Source: FEN-1139 sp963835565
Lineage (GTDB): Bacteria; Myxococcota_A; Polyangia; Polyangiales; Polyangiaceae
Direction of reading: 5' to 3'
DNA length: 64,000 nucleotides
Assembly (NCBI GenBank): GCA_963835565.1
Contig: CAWIGY010000046.1
Span: 1 to 64,000, forward strand
Made by a program: the position numbers and the translations under genes. This document shows positions 8,253 through 17,125 of this stretch, piece by piece. How positions within the stretch are numbered: the first letter of the stretch is position 1; each line of letters starts with the position of its first letter. The notes under the pieces were generated by a model that was not told the DNA's origin, made no database searches, and was given only the letters and a program-made list of their open reading frames with translations.

Positions 8253-11200
8253 ATGAATCCTGCAACTATCGAGATAACTGCTGCCGAAATCCAGCAGTCA
8301 CGCCATCGACCCTGGTTGGAACAGGGTCGAAGTCGGCCGACCATCGCTGTGTTGACAGACAATATTGAGCGCACGCGGGGTGGATACGAGTACACTCTGC
8401 GAATCGGTTTTCAAGGGCGCTGTCGCGAATTAGGTATCGATCTGGCATTCGTCGTTGGAAGACTCCGTGCAACTGGAACCATTCCGGGGTCTCATAACGA
8501 CATCTTCAAGATTGTCGGTGCTGCGAATGCCGACGGACTCATAGTGCTTGCACCTGGGCTGCAGGGGAATTGCGGGATCGATCTGGAAGGAGCCTTGCTG
8601 CCCAAACTTCGCGGAATGCCACTTTGTAGCGTGGGACTCGAGATTCACGAAATTCCAAGCATCGTGCACGACGGCCGCGCCGGAATGGTCCAATTGGTGG
8701 AGCACGTGGTTTCGCATCATGCGAGGCGGCGAGTCCTATTTGTCGATGGAATTCCGTCGAACCCAGATGCCATCGCGCGCCTAGAAGCCTGTCGCGAGGT
8801 GATGTCACGACATGGGCTTTCGCTCGATAGTAACGCAGTTGTCGTTGGCAACTTCAGTCCCGCAGACAGCTATTCGGCGATAGTGGCGGCGTACGGTCAC
8901 GGTGCGCACTACGATGCAATCATTACAGCAAACGATGGGATGGCACTCAGTGCCCTTAACTTCTTGTGCGAGCGAATGATTGCGGCGGGTGAGGAGGTGT
9001 CCGTCACTGGGTTCGATGACATGCCCGAGGCAAGATTTTCCCAGCCACCGCTCACCACCGTTTCTCAGCCGCTGGAGCGAATGGCTCGAGTGGCTATAGA
9101 CGTCATCGCTGCACAATGGCTCGGTCAACCAACTGCCGCACTGACTACTATTGAAGCTGACCTTATCGTGCGCGAGTCCTGCGGTTGCCAACGGCGCGAA
9201 CTCCAACTTCCGGCAAGCACCTGGTCAGTAGGGGACCGCGAACCCACAGGATTGTTTGCGGCTGAATTGGCTTACCTTGCGGCCGCCATCGCGCCGCTAT
9301 TGGGGTATACGCGCGAAGCAAGTTTGGCTCAAGCGCAGCGATTGCTTTCCGCCGTTGAACTGGAGCTAACGACCGAGTCCGGCACTTTGTCGAAGGTGCT
9401 CGGCGCCATGGCAGAGGAGCTGTTGCAGAGAGATATTCCCGGGGAAGGCCTCGTTCAGGCAGTTCGAGCGCTCAAGGCCGTACTGCCCATTGAAGCACGA
9501 AATACACTCGCTCGACTCTTGCCAGCACTAGATGCAATAGTGATGGGCACTTCGGTTCGCTATCAACTCGACCAACGCCGGCGTGTCGAGTCGATGTATG
9601 CTTCGCTGGTTGATGTCGGGCACCGAATGCTAACAACGTTTGATCGTGCGGCGCTTGCCAGTGCGATTGTGGCATCCCTGCGCTTGCTACAGTGTGACAA
9701 CGCATACGTCGGGATATTCGGCGACATGAATACGCGGACGAATACGCCCCTTGCTTACATCGTGTCGAACGAACTCGTCGAATGTTTAGCGCTTACCGAG
9801 TCGCGAGGTGCGCCCTTGTTGCCAGTCGAAATGAGTGTCAGAGCTCACCAGCACACGATTGTGGTATTGCCGATTGCCAACGAGACGAAGTTGATAGGTG
9901 TTTTGGTGGTGGTGCAGAACTCCGAGATGCTCGACTACCAACTTCTGCGTGACCACATCGAGACTGCCATGCGGTTGCTCGCGCTGCAAGACGAGGTTCG
10001 ACGACAGGCAACGCTCGCGGAGCGAAGCCACCAGGAAAGGTTGGCCACCGCCGAGCGCCTTCGGAGCCTTGGCCTCTTGGCGGGTGGTGTGGCGCACGAC
10101 CTGAACAATGCGCTCGGATCTTTGGTGGCGCTGTCCGAAGTGGTCGCCCAGGAACTCACGGAAATACGCGGCAATCCTAGCCGCGATACCGCGCAATTGG
10201 TCAACGATCTCGCGGTCATTCAGGCCGGCGCACTACGCGCTGCCGACACTGTCAAAGACCTCATGGTGCTTGGACGGCGGGAACAGTTGCCACGGCGAGT
10301 GATCGGCGTGGAGCGGCTGGTGAGAGCCGCGATCGAAGATATCAAACTGCAGATGACTCCAGATTGTATCGAACGAATCGTTGTCACGATGTCAGAGCAG
10401 AATGAGGCGCTAGCGATCCACGTATCCGAATCGCACGTCATTCGAGCAATTGGGAATCTCTTGCGTAATGCGCTTGGGGTTAGCCAAGCGCAGGATGTGG
10501 TGTCCATAGCCGTGGAATCGCGAGTCGTTCACCACGCCGAAGAACAGTACGAGACGATTCCGCCGGGTGCGTATGTTGTGGTCTCCGTCTCCGACAAGGG
10601 ACCCGGAATCGATCCCTTGCAACTCCCGCGAATCTTCGAGCCGTTCTACACAACCAAGCGTAGCGAGAATCTCGGAGCGTGTGGGTTGGGTTTGGCCATC
10701 GTGCACAGCGTTGTCAAGGAGTACGGCGGATATCTCAATGTGCGCAGCCAGATCGGCGTGGGCTCCGTGTTCGAACTATACTTTCCGAGCTCTACCAGTG
10801 TGCAAGTTCACTCTTCGCATCCGCCCATCGTGGCAGATCGTCGCGCCCGGCTGCTCGTCGTAGACGACGACCCTACTCAGCTCCGCACGGCGCGCCGCGT
10901 ATTGGAGCGCCTAGGCTACGATGTAATCACGCTTTCGAGTGGAAGGGCCGCAGTGAAAGCAGTCATCGAAGCCCAAGACTCGACTGAAGCCGTTTCACCG
11001 CGACCGACAAAGTCCCCTGTTGACCCAATCTCCACTTTCGACGTCATCGTCTTCGACGTAGCACTCAATGAGGAGAAATCGGGTATCGAATACCTGACGG
11101 AAATACGACAGAGCTTACCGCACCAGCGGGCCATCATCACCTCAGGGCACGGATTGCTAGCCTCGGAGCAGGCATCACTTGAACACCGGACGGTCTGGCT

Positions 11201-11291
11201 GCCAAAACCTTACACAGCCAACGCGTTGGGTCGAGCGGTCCAAAGCTTGATGACTGAGCGACGTACGGATTCTAGCGTCCACCCGCCGTGA
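8253..11291 (+). CDS. Hybrid histidine kinase with LacI-type sensor, GAF and receiver domains
   Basis: About 1,012 residues. The N-terminal 30-320 is a LacI/PurR-type periplasmic-binding-protein fold (TIAVLTDNIERTRGGYEY, HARRRVLFVDG, VSVTGFDDMPEARFSQPPLTTV), normally the effector domain of sugar repressors. A GAF-like domain follows at about 450-585 with a coiled coil. The HisKA segment LLAGGVAHDLNNALGSL has its phospho-His near residue 614. The HATPase has an N box (GNLLRNAL), a G1 box (DKGPGIDP), FEPFYTTKR and GLGLAIVHSVV. The C-terminal receiver domain has the acidic pair VVDDDP, phospho-Asp near 935 (IVFDVAL), TSGHG and LPKPY. No signal peptide or membrane helix is visible, so it should sense a sugar in the cytoplasm. 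No DNA-binding output is present. An alternative TTG start lies at 8232. The 3' end overlaps the convergent AraC-type gene by 20 bp. Confidence 0.9.
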   Translation: MNPATIEITAAEIQQSRHRPWLEQGRSRPTIAVLTDNIERTRGGYEYTLRIGFQGRCRELGIDLAFVVGRLRATGTIPGSHNDIFKIVGAANADGLIVLAPGLQGNCGIDLEGALLPKLRGMPLCSVGLEIHEIPSIVHDGRAGMVQLVEHVVSHHARRRVLFVDGIPSNPDAIARLEACREVMSRHGLSLDSNAVVVGNFSPADSYSAIVAAYGHGAHYDAIITANDGMALSALNFLCERMIAAGEEVSVTGFDDMPEARFSQPPLTTVSQPLERMARVAIDVIAAQWLGQPTAALTTIEADLIVRESCGCQRRELQLPASTWSVGDREPTGLFAAELAYLAAAIAPLLGYTREASLAQAQRLLSAVELELTTESGTLSKVLGAMAEELLQRDIPGEGLVQAVRALKAVLPIEARNTLARLLPALDAIVMGTSVRYQLDQRRRVESMYASLVDVGHRMLTTFDRAALASAIVASLRLLQCDNAYVGIFGDMNTRTNTPLAYIVSNELVECLALTESRGAPLLPVEMSVRAHQHTIVVLPIANETKLIGVLVVVQNSEMLDYQLLRDHIETAMRLLALQDEVRRQATLAERSHQERLATAERLRSLGLLAGGVAHDLNNALGSLVALSEVVAQELTEIRGNPSRDTAQLVNDLAVIQAGALRAADTVKDLMVLGRREQLPRRVIGVERLVRAAIEDIKLQMTPDCIERIVVTMSEQNEALAIHVSESHVIRAIGNLLRNALGVSQAQDVVSIAVESRVVHHAEEQYETIPPGAYVVVSVSDKGPGIDPLQLPRIFEPFYTTKRSENLGACGLGLAIVHSVVKEYGGYLNVRSQIGVGSVFELYFPSSTSVQVHSSHPPIVADRRARLLVVDDDPTQLRTARRVLERLGYDVITLSSGRAAVKAVIEAQDSTEAVSPRPTKSPVDPISTFDVIVFDVALNEEKSGIEYLTEIRQSLPHQRAIITSGHGLLASEQASLEHRTVWLPKPYTANALGRAVQSLMTERRTDSSVHPP

Positions 11292-12294
11292 GAACACTAG
11301 TTGGAGCTAGTAGTCGGTCTGATTCCCGTTCGAGGAGCAATTCGCTAGGGGCTAAGCCGGTAAGTTGCCGATGCACGCGAAGGAACTGAGCATAACTTCC
11401 AAAGCCAGCCTGAAGAGCCGCCTCGTTTAGATTCGGCTGTCCAGCTCGCATAGCGGCGAAGAACCGCTCGAGTCGCAGGCGATTGCGATACTCGACCAAG
11501 GAGGTTCCCACCTCGGCCCTGAAGGTTCGCGCCAAATGCCCAGAACTTACTCGGAATCGCTGTGCAAGCCGCTCTCCGCTCAATTGAGGCTCGCGCTCCA
11601 AATCCGCCAAGACTTTATGGATGAAGCGACTGATCGTTGCGCCCGGTGGGCTGCTCCTATCCACGGGATGCCGAGCGAGTCGATCGCGCGTGTGCCCCGC
11701 CAGCAAGCTCGCAAATACCGCCAATTTAGTTTGCTTGGTGCGGTCGAGCGGTGCCCTTGAAATGGCCGTGTCGTTGTAAAAGACGCCCAGGACTTGCTCG
11801 GCGCCAACGATCGGCGTGATGGCGAGCCAATCGCGATCTTCGCGTGTCCACGGCAAGCGCCGGCGATCGGTACCATGAGGTTCGAGCGAGCGATACTCCC
11901 ACAGTTCTCCCCGCTGGTGCATGGCTTGATATGACTCGAGGTCTTCGCAGGTACAAGTATGGGCGAGCCCACGTTCGTCTGTTGTGCAACCGCGGTCACT
12001 GGTGCCCCAGGTACCCCGCAGGACGATCTGCGGCTCGGTGGTCTCAACCAGGAAGATGCCGACGCGTTCGATTCCCAGCGTCTCCCGTGCAAACTCGACC
12101 GCCTCGCGCGTCACACGATCACTATCCTCAAGCTGCGCGAGTCGATCGGTTGCGGCAATGATCGCCGTTAGATCATTCACCAACGTTGGTGCGCTCTGCG
12201 CATTGGCGAACATCGGTTCTGGCCCACTCTCGGGTGTTGTGGACATCCACGCTTTTACGGCAGGGGGCTCAGGCATCTCGAAGAACCGAGGCAC
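11272..12294 (-). CDS. GAF-domain AraC-family transcriptional regulator
   Basis: A 340-residue regulator. About residues 40-200 form a GAF domain (LTAIIAATDRLAQLEDSDRVTREAVEFARETLGIERVGIF in part, ending WLAITPIVGAEQVLGVFYND). A C-terminal AraC double helix-turn-helix follows from about 230 to 325 (LSGERLAQRFRVSSGHLARTFRAEVG, YRNRLRLERFFAAM, LNEAALQAGFGSYAQFLRVHRQLTG, then PSELLLER). It should bind DNA and control neighbouring carbohydrate genes in response to a small molecule or a signal from the kinase. It is convergent with the hybrid kinase, with overlapping ends, and divergent from GH127. Internal Met codons at residues 7 and 17 are possible starts. Confidence 0.88.
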   Translation of the reverse strand: MPRFFEMPEPPAVKAWMSTTPESGPEPMFANAQSAPTLVNDLTAIIAATDRLAQLEDSDRVTREAVEFARETLGIERVGIFLVETTEPQIVLRGTWGTSDRGCTTDERGLAHTCTCEDLESYQAMHQRGELWEYRSLEPHGTDRRRLPWTREDRDWLAITPIVGAEQVLGVFYNDTAISRAPLDRTKQTKLAVFASLLAGHTRDRLARHPVDRSSPPGATISRFIHKVLADLEREPQLSGERLAQRFRVSSGHLARTFRAEVGTSLVEYRNRLRLERFFAAMRAGQPNLNEAALQAGFGSYAQFLRVHRQLTGLAPSELLLERESDRLLAPTSVLTAGGR

Positions 12295-12518
12295 ATTCTA
12301 GCGCGAATCTGGTTTGGGCAATGCGACCAGCGCAAGGCGAGCGACGGAGTTCGTTGCTGGCCGCACGAATGGTCGTCTGGCCGGGCACTCGACAACACGA
12401 CTCAGTACCGGGGCGCAGCCGACCGAGCGACCCTGCGGAGGGAAGGGGTGCCCGGACATGAACGGAGATCGAAAATAGTAAAGTCGATATCGAGAATGCC
12501 GCGGTATCGTCGTCTTCG

Positions 12519-14380
12519 ATGTTGCCTCAGGTCATTCATATCCAGGACGCTCAGAACACTGCTTCAACCGACGAAGTTCTGCGCGTAGCTGACGAACACC
12601 CTCAACCAAGCCTTTCGCCGGTTTCACCTGGCGAGGTTTCGTTGCTGCCGGGGCTGTTCGGTGAGCGTCGCGAGCTGACCAAAGCGTACGTCTTACGTCT
12701 CCAAACAGAAGACATTTTGCAGAACCATCTGCTCGAAGCGGGTGTTCCAATCGGCAAACCGTACAAGCAGATGCACCAAGGCTGGGAGGCGCCGCATTGT
12801 CAATTGCGCGGACACTTTGCTGGCCATTGGCTATCAGCGGTTTCTCACTTCGCCGCCACCGATCACAATCCACTTTTTGCCGCCCGCGCCGCAGAAGTCG
12901 TGCAGGGTCTCGCGCGATGCCAGGCACTGAATCATGGACGCTGGGTGGGCCCGATTCCCGAAAATATTTTGCGATCCTAGCGGCGGGAAAAGAGCCAATA
13001 TGGTCACCCCAGTATGTTTTGCACAAGACGATGATGGGACTTTTCGATGCGTATACTTACCTTGACGATAAGAACGCGCTTGCCATAGCCGAGCGTTCAG
13101 CGGACTGGTTTCTTGAATGGTCCGACAAGGTGATTCGTGAAGGATGCGGCAGAGCGGTCTACAGCGGCGAATGTGCTGGCATGCTGGAGCTTTGGGCCAA
13201 TCTCTACGGCGCTACCAAAAACCCAAGATTTCTCACGCTGGCTTCGCGCTACGCGATGCCGGACATGTTTCGTGACCTACTCTCGGGAGATGACCCACTG
13301 AGCAACGCTCACGCAAACGCGAGCATTCCGTGGATCCACGGTGCGGCTCGTTTGTATGAAGTGACCGGTGACCCGAGATACCGCCAAATCGTCGAGCTGT
13401 TCTGGGAACAGGCAGTCGAGACCCGTGGCATGTTCGCAACCACTGGCAACAATGCAGGCGAATATTGGATACCTCCGGACCAATTTGGTCGATTCCTGGG
13501 GAGCCGGACACAAGAGCTCTGCACCGTATACAACATGATCCGTGTTGCCGAATACCTTTTCCGGTGGACGGCGGAATCGCGGTATGCGGACTACATCGAA
13601 CGAGCTCTCTACAATGGGATCCTCGCCCAACAGAATCCGAACAACGGACTTGTGTGTTACTTTTTACCCCTGCAGCCCGGGGCAAGAAAGATCTGGGGAT
13701 CCGAGAAACACGATTTCTGGTGCTGCCATGGGACTCTCGTTCAGAGCCAGGCCATGTTCGAAGACTTGATTTACTATCGCGCCCATGACGGCGTTACGGT
13801 CAGTCAATTCATTCCATCTCTAGCCACAGTCGATACTCCCGACAACCAGATCCACATATCGCAAAAAGTGAACGTAAGCCGACAGCTGGCCAATTCGACA
13901 GGCGATAGTGAGACTACGCATACCATCATTGAACTGGCGATCACTTGCGACCGAGCAAGCGAATGGGTTCTTCGCCTCCGGCAGCCCAGCTGGGTGGCAG
14001 GACTTGGAGCGGTTACCATCGACGACGTGCCTGTTTCGGCTTCCGTTTCGAAGACCGGTTTCCTCGAGATTAGCCGCAACTGGCAGTCTGCGCGCGTAAA
14101 AGTCTCGTTTCCCAAGCGGGTCACTCGCGAGCCCCTTCCTGGCGACGCACAGCGCTTCGCTCTTCTGGACGGTCCCGTTGTCTTGGCTGCACTTAGCGAT
14201 AAAGAGCCACAGCTTTTGACCGACGGAGCCATTACGCCGCAGTATGAACACCAATACGTTGACGGCAGGGAATGGCAGTCGGGTCGCTTCCTGGTTCGCA
14301 CGCAGCACGGAACCGTGGCTGTTAGACCCCTGTGCGAGATCGCGGATGAAAACTACTGCGTGTACTTCGTAACCCACTGA
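12519..14380 (+). pseudogene. GH127 beta-L-arabinofuranosidase-like (frameshifted)
   Basis: This is a DUF1680/GH127 glycoside hydrolase, a family that releases terminal beta-L-arabinofuranose from plant polysaccharides and glycoproteins. The first frame carries the N-terminal helical barrel (LTKAYVLRLQTEDILQNHLL, GHFAGHWLSAVSHFAA) and ends at a TAG at 12978. The rest continues in another frame from KYFAILAAGKEPIWSPQYVLHK. One missing A in the run at 12961-12964 would restore GPIPEKYFAIL, so a single 1-bp deletion explains the break. The catalytic zinc-thiolate signature is present: Glu and Cys in ELCTVYNM, and the Cys pair in FWCCHGT. There is no signal peptide, suggesting a cytoplasmic enzyme. 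It could be a sequencing error rather than a true pseudogene. Confidence 0.85.
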
Positions 14381-14458
14381 GGACTGCTTGCCAGTTCCGC
14401 GACGGTAAACTAAGCTGACAAATTCCCTCATTTCCGGGCATCGATTCAGCCGGTTACC

Positions 14459-14483
14459 GTCAGCGGGCCAGGGACCCGCTGAC
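14459..14483. terminator. Hairpin between convergent GH127 and GH9
   Basis: A 9-bp perfect stem, GTCAGCGGG (14459-14467) and CCCGCTGAC (14475-14483), with a 7-nt loop. It lies between the two convergent stop codons and so could end transcription from both sides, but no T tract follows on either strand. Confidence 0.5.
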
Positions 14484-14577
14484 CCACGTGATAAGCAAAT
14501 CTAGACCTATCCGGTTACGTATTCGCAAAAGAATCGGTACGGCATCTTCGGTAGCCAGGCAGCCGAGAATATTATAA

Positions 14578-16527
14578 TCAGTCAACGAATTTCGAGAGAA
14601 GCTTCACGTAGGCAGCTTGGTAGTAAATGGCCGGCTCGGTTAGCGCCCACGACATGTCGTAATCGCGCCCGGGATTCCACGCCGTGTTGAAATCGATGTA
14701 CGCCTTTTGCGCGGGCTGCTTGCGAAACTCCGAGTTGTGGCACTTATGGTCCTTGTCGTTCGCGCAGTAGCTCTTGTTGGGCCCACCCGTCACATAGCCC
14801 GGAGCGGGACCGAACTCGGAGTTCTTGGCGTTGTCCCAGCGCTTGTCGCCGTCGCGAAACCACGTGTGAAAGATCTCGCTGCAACTGCGCTCCGCGCCAT
14901 ACGCGCCCATCTGTGATAGGTACACAAGCTGCATGGGGTTTACACCGTGGAATGAGTTCAGCATGCCCGCCGCGCGATCACGCGCACTTGCGGCCTGTTC
15001 GCCGTTCACGAGCTTGTACTGAACCATATCGTAGTTCGTGTTGCCAACGTTCGCGCGTGGTTGGTTGCTGCCCCAGTGGTACGAATACTCACGCATGAAG
15101 GCGCGGTAAAGGTCTTTGTCCGGCTTCATGCCGTAGATGTCGACGGTTTCCCACTTTGCCAGTTTGCGATCCAGGATTGCCCTCTTGAGCTCGCGATCCG
15201 CGTTCGGCAAAGTGGCATAGAACAAGAACGCGTCGCCCTCGGGAGCCTCGTAAAGGCTCCAGGTATCCTCCTTGAACGGCCGGGTGAGACCGCGGTTCTT
15301 CTCGATGAACGCGTTGAACTGCTTGTCCCCGGTGAGTGCGTAAAGATAAACGGCAGCGACGACTGCTCTCGCATCTTGTTCGTCGAGTTTCACGTCCGCA
15401 TCGCCAGACTTGATAGTCCCGTCGTCACAGGCGTCGCTCTTGGGGTGGCCTCCGTAGTACGCCCACGCGGAGAGCGCGCGCTTGCGTAGATCTTCCGCGT
15501 AGTCCTTAAGGCTGTCGAACTTTGATAGAGTGAGCGAGGCATGAGCAAACACGCCCGCCACCGTGATCGTCGCGGACGAGCAGGGTGACGGGTAGTAGTA
15601 GCGCTTGAACTTCGACTCCTCGGGGATAGGGTCACCGAAGTCGATGTTGCCGATTTTGAGCAGCGCGCCACCGCCCAGATCCGAGGCCTGCATCTTCTTC
15701 AAGAAGTCGAGCTCGTACTTGATCTCGTCGATCAGATCGGGCAGGCCATTGCCGGACTCGGGAATGTTGTAGTCGTCGGTGAACGGACCCGGGTTGTCCT
15801 CGTATGCCGAGAGCAGCTGGTGCATCACCGTATAGGTGAACGTGGTGTACTTGTCGGTGTCGCCCGCGTCCCACCAACCACCGCTTAGATCGCGGATGGT
15901 CTTATCGTTGTGCTTGTCGAGCACGCTGTGGGCTTCCTTGTCCTGGCCCGGGCCCATGTAGTCCACGCCCTGTAGCCAGCATTTGTCGCCTACGCAGGCG
16001 AACGGCTTTTCTTTCGCGAAGTTCGCGCGATTGAAGTAGAACATCCTGACGGCCGCCTTCAGCACGTCGCGGTAGACATCCTTTTTGATGTCGAATGCCA
16101 CTGACCGAACGCCGTTCTTGCGGTCGAAGATGAAGTAGGACCCGGGCTCGGTCACCTCGGAGAAATCGAACCAGAAACCGCTGTCCCCCGCGTTCGGTTG
16201 AGTCAGTCCGTTCATCCAGCGCTCCGGTCTGCCACTCATCACTTTGGCGCCGTCGTCGAAGCGGCGGAGTTCGAGCGTGTCTCCCGGCAAGTACTCGTCG
16301 TTTGCGTTCCAGCCTTCTTGTGGGTCGACCAGGATGGCGACCTTCTTCATGTCGGGGCGGTAGCCGAACTGGTCAACGACGATGTACCGGTTTTCAGGTA
16401 CCTCGGTGCCGTTCTTGGGCTCGCCCACGAACTTGGGCGTGGCGGAGGACGCTCTCCGATCGGGAGCGATGCAAGCCTGGAACACGAGCGCGAAGACGGA
16501 CGCTGTCAAAATGGATTTATTTGGCAT
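14578..16527 (-). CDS. GH9 endoglucanase, lipoprotein
   Basis: A 649-residue glycoside hydrolase family 9 enzyme cleaving beta-1,4-glucan chains. The signal peptide ends in a lipobox (VFALVFQAC), so it is probably anchored to a membrane on the cell surface or in the periplasm. An Ig-like CelD-type N-terminal domain (about 40-140, VDQFGYRPDMKKVAILVDP) precedes the (alpha/alpha)6 catalytic barrel. Catalytic signatures are GGWWDAGDTDKY (nucleophilic-water Asp), the HWGSNQPRANVGNT and NPMQLVYLSQMGAYG region, and the C-terminal acid in SWALTEPAIYYQAAY. The frame opens further upstream, but the ATG at 16527 has AGGAAA at the right distance and starts the signal peptide. It is the last gene of a six-gene minus-strand operon, 29 bp after the Cys-rich lipoprotein. 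Confidence 0.92.
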   Translation of the reverse strand: MPNKSILTASVFALVFQACIAPDRRASSATPKFVGEPKNGTEVPENRYIVVDQFGYRPDMKKVAILVDPQEGWNANDEYLPGDTLELRRFDDGAKVMSGRPERWMNGLTQPNAGDSGFWFDFSEVTEPGSYFIFDRKNGVRSVAFDIKKDVYRDVLKAAVRMFYFNRANFAKEKPFACVGDKCWLQGVDYMGPGQDKEAHSVLDKHNDKTIRDLSGGWWDAGDTDKYTTFTYTVMHQLLSAYEDNPGPFTDDYNIPESGNGLPDLIDEIKYELDFLKKMQASDLGGGALLKIGNIDFGDPIPEESKFKRYYYPSPCSSATITVAGVFAHASLTLSKFDSLKDYAEDLRKRALSAWAYYGGHPKSDACDDGTIKSGDADVKLDEQDARAVVAAVYLYALTGDKQFNAFIEKNRGLTRPFKEDTWSLYEAPEGDAFLFYATLPNADRELKRAILDRKLAKWETVDIYGMKPDKDLYRAFMREYSYHWGSNQPRANVGNTNYDMVQYKLVNGEQAASARDRAAGMLNSFHGVNPMQLVYLSQMGAYGAERSCSEIFHTWFRDGDKRWDNAKNSEFGPAPGYVTGGPNKSYCANDKDHKCHNSEFRKQPAQKAYIDFNTAWNPGRDYDMSWALTEPAIYYQAAYVKLLSKFVD

Positions 16528-16556
16528 GGCGACTTTTCCTGAGCGACCTTCGATCG

Positions 16557-16880
16557 TCACTGAAAACAGAGGGTGAGCGACAGGGCTTGTTGCGTAGCGC
16601 AGCCCGTTGCGCAAACATCGGCCTGAGCCGCCAAGCAGTTAAACCAGTCCGCCGTCGCAGAATTGCACCCAACCGGTAGCGTAGCGGGCATTGCATCGCA
16701 CATCGTTGATTTGCACGTTGCCGTGTCGAGTGACACTCCCGCGTCAACACAGCTATTACCGAGTTCATTGCAGTACGTCTCACAAGCGGCCTTCCCGCTT
16801 TCCGGAGTCTTATCACTACCGCAACCTACGCCGAGCAAAGTCAGAAGTGCAGCCGCTATACAGATTTGAAAATGCTTCAT
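16557..16880 (-). CDS. Small Cys-rich lipoprotein
   Basis: A 107-residue protein of unknown function. It has a lipoprotein signal (ICIAAALLTLLGVGCGSD, lipobox GVGC) and a mature domain with eight or more cysteines (CETYCNELGNSCVDAG, CKSTMCDAM, CNSATADWFNCLA, VCATGC). That pattern suggests a small disulfide-stabilised domain, of a kind common among myxobacterial lipoproteins. The ribosome binding site AGAGGAGG is strong. It lies 24 bp after the two-TM gene and 29 bp before GH9, inside the sugar-utilisation operon. It may help bind or retain substrate at the surface, which is only a guess from position. Confidence 0.8.
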   Translation of the reverse strand: MKHFQICIAAALLTLLGVGCGSDKTPESGKAACETYCNELGNSCVDAGVSLDTATCKSTMCDAMPATLPVGCNSATADWFNCLAAQADVCATGCATQQALSLTLCFQ

Positions 16881-16904
16881 ACTATCCTCCTCTCGAAGAT
16901 CGCT

Positions 16905-17114
16905 TCAAGGCTTGGCGTTGCGCCCAGCGCGTAGGGCGAAACCCACCATCACGACGCCAAACAGCAATTGCACCGCACCCCAGGCAAGGTTGATGTTGAT
17001 CCCGAGCGAGTGCTGATCATAGATCACATGGTCAGACACCATGCCAAATACCACCAAAATCAAACCGAACACGGAGAACATCAAACCAATGGGTAGCCGT
17101 ACGTCGAGTTTCAT
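16905..17114 (-). CDS. Small two-TM membrane protein
   Basis: A 69-residue protein with two hydrophobic helices (LPIGLMFSVFGLILVVFGMVSD and INLAWGAVQLLFGVVMVGFAL) joined by a short loop containing DHVIYDQHSLGI. The ATG at 17114 is preceded by GAGGTG eight bases upstream, so it is preferred to the start 15 bases further up. It begins 11 bp after the symporter stop codon, which suggests co-translation and a role as a companion subunit of that transporter. Small partner proteins are known for some solute:sodium symporters, but I do not recognise this one as a named family. Confidence 0.75.
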   Translation of the reverse strand: MKLDVRLPIGLMFSVFGLILVVFGMVSDHVIYDQHSLGININLAWGAVQLLFGVVMVGFALRAGRNAKP

Positions 17115-17125
17115 GATTGCCCACC

